Source of the DNA: Patescibacteria group bacterium
GTDB lineage: Bacteria > Patescibacteriota > Minisyncoccia > Minisyncoccales > JAHCRE01
DNA: 57,773 nt
Assembly: GCA_020148025.1 (NCBI GenBank)
Contig: JAHCRH010000003.1
Span: 1 to 57,773 of the forward strand
Reading direction: 5' to 3'
Made by a program: the position numbers and the translations under genes. The notes below the pieces were generated by a model that saw only the letters and a list, made by a program, of their open reading frames with translations, was not told the origin of the DNA and searched no databases. Below are positions 41,819-50,495 of this stretch, one piece after another; positions within the stretch are counted from its first letter, which is position 1; every line of letters begins with the position of its first letter.

Positions 41819-42325
41819 ATGTTAGTTATAAGATTTTTACGAGTCGGTAAAAAAAATCAACCCTCTTTCAAGATTGTTGTAACTGATAAAAGAAAGCCAC
41901 CAAGAAGTGGTCGTTTTGTGGAAGAGGTTGGTTTTTATAACCCCTTAACTAAAGAAAAAGTGTTAAAGAAAGAGCGAATTAAATATTGGATGTCAGTTGG
42001 GGCCAAACCTTCAAATATTGTTTATAATTTATTAGTCAAAGAAAAAATTTTAGAAGGTGAGAAAATTCCTGTTCATAAAAAACCTAAAGAAAAAGCAAAG
42101 AAGAAACCAGAGGAAGGAAAGGTGAAAGAGGTAAAGAAAGAGGAGAAACCAGCCAAAGAGGCAAAAGCTGAAGAGAAACCGCCTGAAAAAGCAGAAATTC
42201 CTGAGGAAACTAAACGTCCAAAAGAAGAAAAACCCTCCTCCGCTTCCGTCTCCGCTAAGCTTTCGGCGGACAAGAAAGCTATGGAGGACAAGCCTTCAGA
42301 AAAAATTGAAGAGAAAAAGGCATAA
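41819..42325 (+). CDS. rpsP: 30S ribosomal protein S16 with long charged C-terminal extension
   Basis: MLVIRFLRVGKKNQPSFKIVVTDKRKPPRSGRFVEEVGFYNPL. Confidence 0.95.
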   Translation: MLVIRFLRVGKKNQPSFKIVVTDKRKPPRSGRFVEEVGFYNPLTKEKVLKKERIKYWMSVGAKPSNIVYNLLVKEKILEGEKIPVHKKPKEKAKKKPEEGKVKEVKKEEKPAKEAKAEEKPPEKAEIPEETKRPKEEKPSSASVSAKLSADKKAMEDKPSEKIEEKKA

Positions 42326-42376
42326 AATTACGTTTTTTCTTCTTACCGCCGAGAACTATTCTCGTTAATTTTATTC

Positions 42377-42404
42377 TTGACAAGGATTTTAGAAAGAGTA
42401 TAAT
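42377..42404 (+). promoter_or_regulatory. Sigma70-like promoter TTGACA-16-TATAAT
   Basis: Direct reading upstream of khpA leader. Confidence 0.8.
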
Positions 42405-42412
42405 AGATAATA

Positions 42413-42474
42413 GTAGCTTTTCAGATTCTCCCGAATTGTTGGAGGAGAGAATCGCTTGAAAGGTCGGGAGCTAC
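42413..42474 (+). promoter_or_regulatory. Structured leader hairpin upstream of khpA
   Basis: Nested GTAGCT/AGCTAC, TTTCA/TGAAA, GATTCTC/GAGAATC. Confidence 0.6.
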
Positions 42475-42531
42475 TTGTAAGATTTTTATCAGTTTTGATC
42501 TCTAGATCGTTAATAGCGATTTAGAGAAGAG

Positions 42532-42858
42532 ATGATTATGCCAAAAGAAACCGCTGATAAAGAATTCCTTGAGTATTTAATAAAAGCTTTAGTTGATCAC
42601 CCTGAAGATGTGAAGATTGACAGAAAGGTTGACGAGATGGGAGTTTTACTTTCTCTGAAAGTTAACCCTGAGGATATGGGTCAGATTATTGGGAAGGCTG
42701 GTTCCACTGCTCGAGCGATTAGATCTTTAGTCCGAATTGTTGGTCTGAAGAACCATGCTCGAGTGAATCTAAAGATTGAGGAACCAGAGGGTGCTCGTCC
42801 TGCTCGAGGAAAGAAAGCTCCGGCTGTCGGAGAAGAACTCGAAGAGTTGAAGTTGTAA
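42532..42858 (+). CDS. khpA: KH-domain RNA-binding protein (KhpA-like)
   Basis: NPEDMGQIIGKAGSTARAIRSLVRI; between rpsP and trmD. Confidence 0.9.
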   Translation: MIMPKETADKEFLEYLIKALVDHPEDVKIDRKVDEMGVLLSLKVNPEDMGQIIGKAGSTARAIRSLVRIVGLKNHARVNLKIEEPEGARPARGKKAPAVGEELEELKL

Positions 42859-42943
42859 ACCGGAGCACATAATTGACGTGCTCAGTTTACAGGAACTAGA
42901 AAACCGTGCTATCATACCAGGTAGGACGGTTTTCGTTTGTTAT

Positions 42944-43669
42944 ATGAGATTTGATGTTATTACAATTTTTCCGGAGATATTTGATTCTTATTTAAAAACC
43001 TCCATAATTTCGCGGGCCATTAAAAAGGGCTTAATTAAGATTAATATTCACAATTTAAGAGATTGGACCACTAATCGGCATAAAACTGTTGATGACCGAC
43101 CTTATGGAGGTGGAATTGGAATGGTGATGAAGGTGGAGCCGATCTTCAAAGCAGTAACTGCTTTGAAGAAACGAAAAACGAAAAACGAAAAACGAAAAAC
43201 GAAAGTAATTTTATTTACACCGCGAGGGAAAAAATTTAATCAAAAAATTGCCTATTCTTTTTTAAAATTGGATCGATTAATTTTAATCTGTGGGAGATAT
43301 GAGGGAGTTGATGAGAGAGTAGCAAAATATATTGCTGACGAGACTATATCGATAGGAAATTTCGTTTTAATGGGAGGAGAATTACCAGCCATGATCACGA
43401 TTGAGACAGTGGCTAGATTGATTCCTAGAGTTTTGGGTAAACCACAATTATTAAAAGAAAGAATTACCAAGAAAAGAGGATTTATTGAATATCCCCAATA
43501 CACAAGGCCGGAAATGTTCGATTTAAGCAAGTATATAAAGAATTGGAGGGCCTGCCCGCCTAAATTTCGCAAAGCGAAAATTTGGCGGGTTCCTAAAGTT
43601 CTACTCTCAGGAAATCACAAAAAAATCGCCCAGTGGCGAAAAAAACACTCAAAAATTATTGAAAAATAA
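42944..43669 (+). CDS. trmD: tRNA (guanine37-N1)-methyltransferase
   Basis: MRFDVITIFPEIFDSYLKTSIISRA, CGRYEGVDERVAKYI, SIGNFVLMGGELPAMITIE. Confidence 0.96.
   Translation: MRFDVITIFPEIFDSYLKTSIISRAIKKGLIKINIHNLRDWTTNRHKTVDDRPYGGGIGMVMKVEPIFKAVTALKKRKTKNEKRKTKVILFTPRGKKFNQKIAYSFLKLDRLILICGRYEGVDERVAKYIADETISIGNFVLMGGELPAMITIETVARLIPRVLGKPQLLKERITKKRGFIEYPQYTRPEMFDLSKYIKNWRACPPKFRKAKIWRVPKVLLSGNHKKIAQWRKKHSKIIEK
43172..43204 (+). repeat. Heptamer repeat (CGAAAAA)x4 inside trmD
   Basis: Direct reading. Confidence 0.95.
43551..43591 (+). repeat. Long palindromic in-frame insertion in trmD
   Basis: CCCGCCTAAATTTCGC-AAA-GCGAAAATTTGGCGGG. Confidence 0.85.
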
Positions 43670-43694
43670 CTGTTTTTTGATAAAATGATTAAAA

Positions 43695-43776
43695 GGGTGC
43701 GTGGGAGAGTAGCTAATCCATCAGTCTGTAAAACTGACGCCCTCGGGCTTCGCAGGTGCAAGTCCTGCCGCACCCA
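43695..43776 (+). tRNA. tRNA-Tyr(GTA)
   Basis: Acceptor GGGTGCG/CGCACCC, anticodon GTA, long variable arm, T-arm GCAGG-TGCAAGT-CCTGC. Confidence 0.9.
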
Positions 43777-43778
43777 CT

Positions 43779-43811
43779 GCCAGGATAGTTCAGTGGTTAG
43801 AACATCCTTCC
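43779..43811 (+). pseudogene. Truncated tRNA (5' half), probably former tRNA-Gly
   Basis: GCCAGGA-TA-GTTC-AGTGGTTA-GAAC-ATCCTTCC, then a T-run; no 3' half. Confidence 0.7.
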
Positions 43812-43817
43812 TTTTTT

Positions 43818-43891
43818 GCCTGGGTAGCTCAGTCAGTTAGAGCACGTCTTTGGTAAAGACGAGGTCGGCGGTGCAAGTCCGCCCTCAGGCT
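43818..43891 (+). tRNA. tRNA-Thr(GGT)
   Basis: Acceptor GCCTGGG/CTCAGGC, anticodon stem-loop GTCTTTGGTAAAGAC, T-arm GGCGG-TGCAAGT-CCGCC. Confidence 0.93.
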
Positions 43892-43898
43892 CAATAAT

Positions 43899-44060
43899 AT
43901 GGCTACAAAAAAACCTTTTATTAAACTTAAATGTCAGGAATGTAAAAGAATAAATTATTTTGTCCACAAATCAAAAGGAATGACTGGTAAAAAATTAGAA
44001 TTGAAAAAGTTTTGTAAGTGGTGCAGGAAGCATACTTTACATAAAGAAGTTAAAAAGTAA
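43899..44060 (+). CDS. rpmG: 50S ribosomal protein L33
   Basis: [53 protein letters not shown]; below ORF-track cutoff. Confidence 0.92.
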   Translation: MATKKPFIKLKCQECKRINYFVHKSKGMTGKKLELKKFCKWCRKHTLHKEVKK

Positions 44061-44061
44061 G

Positions 44062-44133
44062 GGGGATGTGGTGAAATGGCTATCATAGGAATCTCCAAAA
44101 TTCTCGTTCCAGGTTCGAATCCTGGCATCCCCG
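44062..44133 (+). tRNA. tRNA-Trp(CCA)
   Basis: Acceptor GGGGATG/CATCCCC, anticodon loop CTCCAAA, T-arm CCAGG-TTCGAAT-CCTGG. Confidence 0.92.
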
Positions 44134-44210
44134 CATAATCTGAGCGAAGCGAGGATTCGACCGGGCGAGTCCTGCCGTCCCCGCCCAGAATTTTTATAAC
44201 TTATTAAAAA

Positions 44211-44555
44211 ATGAAAAAAATTAAAATTAATCGAAAAATCCTTCTGGGAATTCCCTTGGCTATAATATCTTTTGAGATTTATTTAGGAATAGTTTTTGGA
44301 TATTTTTTAGGAAAGTTTCTCTCTGGCAAAAGAACTGGTCAATCAGGAACAATAAAGTCAATTGTTCTTAATATCGGTAATCATAAATTGCACATGCATC
44401 ACTGGTTATTATCTTTGGGAATTTTGATTTTTAATTTTCTATCTAGTTTTTCTCTTCCTTTTCCCCAATTCTCTTTGAGTTTTTTTGGAGGTTTGATGAT
44501 TCAAGGTATTTTTTGTTATTCTGATTGGCACAAAATCTTTATTGGGGAAATTTAG
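44211..44555 (+). CDS. Small integral membrane hypothetical protein
   Basis: Multiple hydrophobic stretches; NHKLHMHHWLLSLGILIFNF. Confidence 0.65.
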   Translation: MKKIKINRKILLGIPLAIISFEIYLGIVFGYFLGKFLSGKRTGQSGTIKSIVLNIGNHKLHMHHWLLSLGILIFNFLSSFSLPFPQFSLSFFGGLMIQGIFCYSDWHKIFIGEI

Positions 44556-44666
44556 AGAAAAATTTATTCAATAACTCAAAATACGTGTTTTCAACACGCA
44601 TTTTTTAAAATTATAACTCGCCTCACTTACCTGTGGGCCTTTATTATTTTTCCTATCTTTAATAAA

Positions 44667-44987
44667 TTATTTTTTTAAGCCGTCTGGCACCGGTATTCCT
44701 AATTTCGATAAGTTTCTAAAAATCGAGGCCAAAAGAACAATAACTATCAAAACAAAGGCTGCCATAACAGTGAAATCCAAAGAAGGTAGAGCTTTCCCTG
44801 CTATTTCAACAATGGCAAAACCAAGAACATAAGCCAGAACTGCTCCCTTCATAAACTTAGCCAATTTGCCAAAAACAAATTCTTTCTTAATCCAAGCAGC
44901 AATAATTCCCAGCACAACATCAATGGCTATCAAAGTTACGATAACTTGCATCTGCCAGGTGCCAAAAAAAGCAATTATATCAGCCAT
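44667..44987 (-). CDS. Holin-family-like small membrane protein
   Basis: MQVIVTLIAIDVVLGIIAAWIKKEFVFGKLAKFMKGAVLAYVLGFAIVEI. Confidence 0.65.
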   Translation of the reverse strand: MADIIAFFGTWQMQVIVTLIAIDVVLGIIAAWIKKEFVFGKLAKFMKGAVLAYVLGFAIVEIAGKALPSLDFTVMAAFVLIVIVLLASIFRNLSKLGIPVPDGLKK

Positions 44988-45194
44988 TTTTATCTAATTT
45001 CTTTTATTTTTTTCCCTTCGACTAAGGGGGAAAATATTTTTAAATTATATAACATCTTTTGAAACCCTTCTATATTAAACTGTGGAAAACTCAATATTGG
45101 CTAAATTTTTACTCCTGGTTTTTTAGATAAGCCTTGTTTTTTTATAAAGATGAGATAAAATTAAAAGAAGGGTTTAAAATTAAGGAATAAAAAT

Positions 45195-46739
45195 ATGATA
45201 AGGAAAAAAATAATTTTAATAGCAATCATTGCTATTCTCGTAATAATTTTTGGAGTTTACCAAGGTTTCATTAAAGAGGAGAAACCAAGTTTTGCTTTGG
45301 CTGAAGTCTCTCGAGGAGATATTTTCCAAGAGGTTTCAGAGACAGGCACAGTTAAGAGGGGAGAAGAGATAAACCTTAGTTTTAAGAATGCTGGTCGAAT
45401 TGAAAAAATATATGTTAAGGTTGGAGATTTAGTGAAATCTGGCCAGGAATTGGCAAAACTTGGAACAACCCAGCTCTATCTTCAACTTGACGAGGCTAAA
45501 GCCAACGCTGAAGCTCAAAAAGCAAAGTTAATAGAATTACAAAAAGGTACTAGACCCGAAGAAATCCAAATTAGCCAAACCCTCTTGGATAAGGCAAAAA
45601 CTGATTTAGATAATTTGTATCGCGATGTATCAGTTATTTTAAATCAAGCTTATAATTTAGCTGATAATGGAATTAGACAACGGATTGCAGCATTATTTCT
45701 ATATAGAGCAGAGGCAACAACACCATATTATGACCTGACTTATAAATATTGCAACGACCAAGCAGCTAACGATTCTACTTATCTGAGAAAAATTGTCGAA
45801 GACGAATTAAATATCTGGCGAACTGAACTTCAGAATTTGAATGATAACCCAAAAATACTTGATGAGGCTATTACTAAAACGGAAGAGTATTTGACGGTGT
45901 TGCAAAACTTTCTCAACAGGTTAAACGATACATTGACTAGCGATTGCAAGCTTAGCTCTGAAGATCTAAATAAAATTAATACCTATAAATCAGCGGTCAA
46001 TTTAGCTTTAACAGATGTAAATACAGCTTTTACTTCTGTTTACAGCCAGAGAAAGGTTATCGAAGCACAAAAATTAATTATTCAAAACCATCAGGAGCAA
46101 CTTAATCTTAAATTAGCCGGTAGCACGTCTGAGCAAATTACTTATCAAGAGGCTTTACTAAAACAGGCAGAAGCAAAAGTGGCTCTTTTGCAAAATCAGA
46201 TTCAAGAAACTACGATCATCAACCCCACCGAAGGACAGATTACAAAGGTAAGCAAAGAATTAGGGGAGATGGTTCAAGTGGCTGAGGCAGTTATTTCTTT
46301 GATTCCTACTAGTCCCTTTCAAATAAAAGTAGATATTTATGAAGAAGACATTGTTGAAATAGATGTTGGTAATTCGGTAGATATTACTCTTACTGCTTTT
46401 CCCGGCCAGATTATAAAGGGCAAAGTGGTCTCTATAGATCCAGCCGAAAAACTAATCGAAGGGGTAGTTTATTATGAGATAACTATTGATTTTGAAGGAA
46501 TCAAGGAGGGAATAAAACCAGGAATGACTGCCGATGTTGTTATTAGAACTGCTTTTAAAGAAAATGTCTTAATTATCTCTGAAGATGCCATTCAGAAAAA
46601 GGACGGTAAAATTGTAGTTCAGGTTTCTAAAAATGGCCAAATAGAAGAGCGAGAAATAAAAATTGGTCTTTTGGGCAGTAACGATATGGCTGAGGTCATT
46701 TCTGGCCTAAAGGAAGGGGAGGTGGTAGTTTTAAGATGA
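45195..46739 (+). CDS. MacA/HlyD-like periplasmic adaptor subunit
   Basis: GDIFQEVSETGTVKRGEEINLSFKNAGRIEKIYVKVGDLVKSGQELAKL; beta-barrel and coiled coil. Confidence 0.88.
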   Translation: MIRKKIILIAIIAILVIIFGVYQGFIKEEKPSFALAEVSRGDIFQEVSETGTVKRGEEINLSFKNAGRIEKIYVKVGDLVKSGQELAKLGTTQLYLQLDEAKANAEAQKAKLIELQKGTRPEEIQISQTLLDKAKTDLDNLYRDVSVILNQAYNLADNGIRQRIAALFLYRAEATTPYYDLTYKYCNDQAANDSTYLRKIVEDELNIWRTELQNLNDNPKILDEAITKTEEYLTVLQNFLNRLNDTLTSDCKLSSEDLNKINTYKSAVNLALTDVNTAFTSVYSQRKVIEAQKLIIQNHQEQLNLKLAGSTSEQITYQEALLKQAEAKVALLQNQIQETTIINPTEGQITKVSKELGEMVQVAEAVISLIPTSPFQIKVDIYEEDIVEIDVGNSVDITLTAFPGQIIKGKVVSIDPAEKLIEGVVYYEITIDFEGIKEGIKPGMTADVVIRTAFKENVLIISEDAIQKKDGKIVVQVSKNGQIEEREIKIGLLGSNDMAEVISGLKEGEVVVLR

Positions 46740-47467
46740 AACCTATGAGCGAGGACCCGATAATAAAACTGGAAAATGTCTGGAAGGTTTATCAATTAGG
46801 GAAAGTAGAACTTACGGTTTTAAGAGAAATAAGCCTGGAGATCGCTCCGGGTAGTTTTGTATCAATCTTGGGTCCCAGCGGTTCAGGCAAATCAACTCTT
46901 TTAAATATTATTGGACTTTTGGATACTCCCACTAAAGGGAAGGTTTTTTTAGAAAGGCAAGACACTTCTCGGTTTTCAGAAGATGAGTTAGCTCAGATTA
47001 GAGGTAAAAAAATTGGTTTCGTTTTTCAACAGTTTAATTTACTACCCAATCTTAACGCTCTTGAGAATGTAATGATACCTATGGTTTTTCAGGGCATTCC
47101 TGAAAATAAAAGAAGGGGAAAAGCTAAATTTCTTCTTTCTTCTGTTGGTCTGGGAGAAAGGGTTTTTCATCGACCTAGCGAGCTTTCGGGTGGCGAACAA
47201 CAGAGGATAGCCATTGCTAGATCTTTAGCCAATAATCCCGAGGTTGTCATTGCTGATGAACCAACCGGTAATTTAGATTCGGTAACTGGTCAGAAAATAA
47301 TGGAAGTTCTAATCAACCTTCATAAAGAAGAGGAAAAAACCATTATCGTTGTAACTCATGATCCTAATATCGCAGATTACAGCGAGAAGATAATTAACCT
47401 TAAAGATGGTCAAATAGCATCTGATCATCTGGCGGGAAAGAAAATGCTTTGGGAAAGAAAAAAATAA
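46736..47467 (+). CDS. ABC transporter ATP-binding protein (MacB/LolD-like)
   Basis: SILGPSGSGKSTLLNIIGLLD, ELSGGEQQRIAIARSLANNPEVVIADEPTGNLD. Confidence 0.95.
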   Translation: MKPMSEDPIIKLENVWKVYQLGKVELTVLREISLEIAPGSFVSILGPSGSGKSTLLNIIGLLDTPTKGKVFLERQDTSRFSEDELAQIRGKKIGFVFQQFNLLPNLNALENVMIPMVFQGIPENKRRGKAKFLLSSVGLGERVFHRPSELSGGEQQRIAIARSLANNPEVVIADEPTGNLDSVTGQKIMEVLINLHKEEEKTIIVVTHDPNIADYSEKIINLKDGQIASDHLAGKKMLWERKK

Positions 47468-47531
47468 GAACCTTTCGCTCCGCTCAAGAACCTTGATTCG
47501 CTAATGTATAAATATATAGTCTTGAATTAAT

Positions 47532-48743
47532 ATGTTAATAGAATATTTTAAAATAGCAATTAAGAATCTTAGAACCCGACCCCTAAGAAGCTGGTTGACA
47601 ATTCTGGGTATTGTTATTGGTGTTTTTTTAATAATGTCTCTGCTTTCCTTAAGTGAAGGATTAAAGGCAACTGTTCTTAAGCAATTAAGAGCGATAGGTA
47701 AAGATATTGTTATGATTATACCCGGCAACTTATCTGATGTAATGACTACATTTCTTGGAGGCGCAGAACTGACAGAAGATGACTTAAATGCGATAAGAAA
47801 GACTAGGGGAGTGGAAATAGTTATTCCTAATGTTTATAAAGCAGAAATTATGAAATCCCAAGGCGAGAGTAAGACCGTTCTCTTGTTTGGAATTGATTTA
47901 AAAAATGCCTTAGAGATCTATGAAGAAGATTTAGGTTTTGATATGTCTGAAGGCCGTTGGCCAGAAGCTGGAAAAAGAGAACTTCTAGTTGGTAGTTTAG
48001 TGCCAGAAGAAATTTTCCCTGGTTTGAAGACAGGGACAAGAGCTACTATAAAAGGAAAGCAGTTCGAAGTTGTTGGAATATTAAAATCTTTAGGAAGCAG
48101 ACAAGATGATTCTATGATTGGTGTCGATTTGGATATTTTTCGTGGAATTACAGGCAAAAAGGATGGTGCGCCCCAGGCCATTGCTAAAATTGCATCCGGA
48201 TTTTCTCCTGAAGAAGTAGCAGAAGATATAAAGGAGAATCTTTTGGAAACAAGAAGAAGACAAAGAGGAGAAGAAGAGGGTTCTTTTTCTGTTTTAACCA
48301 ATGAGGCAATGAGTGGAATGGTTAGTAACATTATGGGTGTAATTCAACTTGCAGTTTTCGCCTTTGCCAGTATTGCAATGATTGTCGGTGGAATTGGGAT
48401 AATGAACACAATGTATACTTCTGTCCATGAGCGAACTCGAGAGATAGGAATTTTAAAAGCAGTGGGAGCGAAAAAATCGACCATAACCACTATTTTCTTG
48501 ATTGAAGCAGGTGTTATCGGTCTGGTAGGAGGGATAGGAGGAATGATATTGGGATTGGGATTAGCTAAATTAATTGAACTTGTTGGTCAGGTTCATCCAG
48601 TTTTCTATATCTCAGCTGCTATCTCCCCCGGTCTCATTATTTTTGGCTTAACATTTTCTTTTTTGATTGGATGTCTCTCCGGATTTCTTCCAGCTAGAAG
48701 TGCAGCAAAGCTTAAACCGGTCGATGCTCTTCGTTACGAATAA
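47532..48743 (+). CDS. ABC transporter permease (MacB/FtsX-like)
   Basis: ALKNLRTRPLRSWLTILGIVIGV-type start; GGIGIMNTMYTSVHERTREIGILKAVGAKKSTI. Confidence 0.93.
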   Translation: MLIEYFKIAIKNLRTRPLRSWLTILGIVIGVFLIMSLLSLSEGLKATVLKQLRAIGKDIVMIIPGNLSDVMTTFLGGAELTEDDLNAIRKTRGVEIVIPNVYKAEIMKSQGESKTVLLFGIDLKNALEIYEEDLGFDMSEGRWPEAGKRELLVGSLVPEEIFPGLKTGTRATIKGKQFEVVGILKSLGSRQDDSMIGVDLDIFRGITGKKDGAPQAIAKIASGFSPEEVAEDIKENLLETRRRQRGEEEGSFSVLTNEAMSGMVSNIMGVIQLAVFAFASIAMIVGGIGIMNTMYTSVHERTREIGILKAVGAKKSTITTIFLIEAGVIGLVGGIGGMILGLGLAKLIELVGQVHPVFYISAAISPGLIIFGLTFSFLIGCLSGFLPARSAAKLKPVDALRYE

Positions 48744-48785
48744 AAGCATACTAACATTAGAATGTTAATATGTTAAAATGTTAAT

Positions 48786-49421
48786 ATGACATCAATTGAT
48801 TCTTTAATAAACGAGGACTGGTTAAGAACTCCGAGAATAATTGAGGCTTTTAAGAAAATTAAAAGAGTTGATTTTTTACCAGAGGATATAAAAAATTTGG
48901 CTGAACTAAATACAGCTTTACCAATAGGCTTTGGCCAGACAATTTCCCAACCCTTAGTAGTTGCTTTTATGATTGAACATCTCCAACCCCGACCAGGAGA
49001 TAACATTTTAGATATTGGTTCAGGATCTGGCTGGACAACAGCTTTATTAGCTGAAATTGTAGGGGGACAAGGAAAAGTTTTTGGTATGGAGATAATTCCA
49101 GAATTGAAGGAATTCGGTAAGGAAAATGTTTCAAAATATAATTTCGTCGAGAAGAAGATTGCTGAATTTATTTGTGCTGATGCTTCAAAAGGTTATCCTA
49201 ATATGGCCTCTCATCCTGAGCTTGCCGAAGGGTTCGATAAGATTTTAGCTTCAGCTTCAGCAAGAAGAATGCCTCGGGTTTGGAAAGAGCAGTTAAAGAT
49301 TGGTGGGAGAATTGTGACGCCAATAGGTACTTCAATTTGGGTCTTTATAAAGAAATCAGAGAAAAAATTCGCTGAGATTGAATTCCCAGGCTTTATTTTC
49401 GTCCCCTTAGTTGAAAAATAA
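48786..49421 (+). CDS. pcm: Protein-L-isoaspartate O-methyltransferase family
   Basis: VDFLPEDIKNLAELNTALPIGFGQTISQPLVVAFMIEHLQPRPGDNILDIGSGSGWTTALLAEI. Confidence 0.9.
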   Translation: MTSIDSLINEDWLRTPRIIEAFKKIKRVDFLPEDIKNLAELNTALPIGFGQTISQPLVVAFMIEHLQPRPGDNILDIGSGSGWTTALLAEIVGGQGKVFGMEIIPELKEFGKENVSKYNFVEKKIAEFICADASKGYPNMASHPELAEGFDKILASASARRMPRVWKEQLKIGGRIVTPIGTSIWVFIKKSEKKFAEIEFPGFIFVPLVEK

Positions 49422-49422
49422 T

Positions 49423-50457
49423 ATGAGGCATTTTTTTATTTTTTTATTTTTAGTTTTTATCTTTTGTGTTTTTCTTTGGCAAGGGATTTATTTAGCAAAA
49501 GATTTGACCTCTTTTGAAGAAAAAATGTTTTTGGTTGAAAAAGGACAAAATATTTTTCAAATCGCTGAGAATTTAGAAAAAGAAAATTTAATTAAACATA
49601 GATTTTATTTTGAAACATACCTATTTTTGATAGGGAAACCAAAAAAACTCCAGGCAGGAGAGTATTTGCTTTTTTCTTCAATGACAATTCCCGAAATTAC
49701 AAGAAAAATTGTTTCAGGTGATGTGATAAAAGAAAAAATTACCATTATTGAAGGTTGGAATCTCAGAGATATTGGCTGGTATTTAGAGAATGGGGGATTG
49801 TTTCAGGCTGAAGAACTTTTTGAAATTGCCGGTTTTCCGTTAATTGATTATTCTAAGGTAACCGATTTACCTCCACCAATTGATTTTTCTCAAGAATTTG
49901 AATTTCTGAAAGATAAACCCAAAAATTTAGGATTGGAAGGTTATCTTTTTCCCGATACTTATGAAATATCAAGAGGGGAGAGTCTTGAGGAGATTGTCAA
50001 AAAAATTCTTAAAAATTTTGAGAAGAAACTGAAGCCGGAACTGAGAGAGGAGATTAATCGTCAAGAAAAAACAATTTTTGAGATAGTAACCATGGCCTCC
50101 CTAATTGAAAAGGAAGTGAAGACACAAGAAGACAGAGAGCGGGTCTCTGGAATCTTGTGGAAAAGATTAAACAATAATATTCCCTTACAGGTTGACGCAA
50201 CAATAACTTATATTACTGGTAAAAAAACGATTAAAATTTCAAGAGAGGAAACTCAAATTGATTCGCCTTATAATACCTACAAATACAGAGGTTTACCCTT
50301 GGGTCCAATTTGTAATCCAGGTCTTGAAAGTATTTTAGCTTCATTGTATCCTAAAGCAAGCGAGTATTGGTACTATTTATCTACTTCCGAAGGAGAAACT
50401 ATTTTTAGCAAAACCCTAGAGGAACACAACGTCGCCAAATCAAAATATTTAAAATAA
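49423..50457 (+). CDS. mltG: Endolytic transglycosylase MltG-like (YceG)
   Basis: LEGYLFPDTYEISRGESLEEIV, MASLIEKEVKTQEDRERVSGILWKRLNNNIPLQVDATITY, SPYNTYKYRGLPLGPICNPGLESI. Confidence 0.93.
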   Translation: MRHFFIFLFLVFIFCVFLWQGIYLAKDLTSFEEKMFLVEKGQNIFQIAENLEKENLIKHRFYFETYLFLIGKPKKLQAGEYLLFSSMTIPEITRKIVSGDVIKEKITIIEGWNLRDIGWYLENGGLFQAEELFEIAGFPLIDYSKVTDLPPPIDFSQEFEFLKDKPKNLGLEGYLFPDTYEISRGESLEEIVKKILKNFEKKLKPELREEINRQEKTIFEIVTMASLIEKEVKTQEDRERVSGILWKRLNNNIPLQVDATITYITGKKTIKISREETQIDSPYNTYKYRGLPLGPICNPGLESILASLYPKASEYWYYLSTSEGETIFSKTLEEHNVAKSKYLK

Positions 50458-50495
50458 ACTCTCTACGAGAAGTGTTCTCGTAGTATTGTAAAAAT

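Noticed and set aside
43899-44133. Possible UGA recoding (as in some CPR lineages)
   Set aside because: TGA is used as an ordinary stop (e.g. wzz-like gene at 1349-1351), conserved proteins read normally, and the Trp tRNA has anticodon CCA.
44667-44987. Holin-like gene as evidence for a prophage
   Set aside because: No other phage genes nearby; isolated holin-like membrane proteins occur in non-phage contexts.
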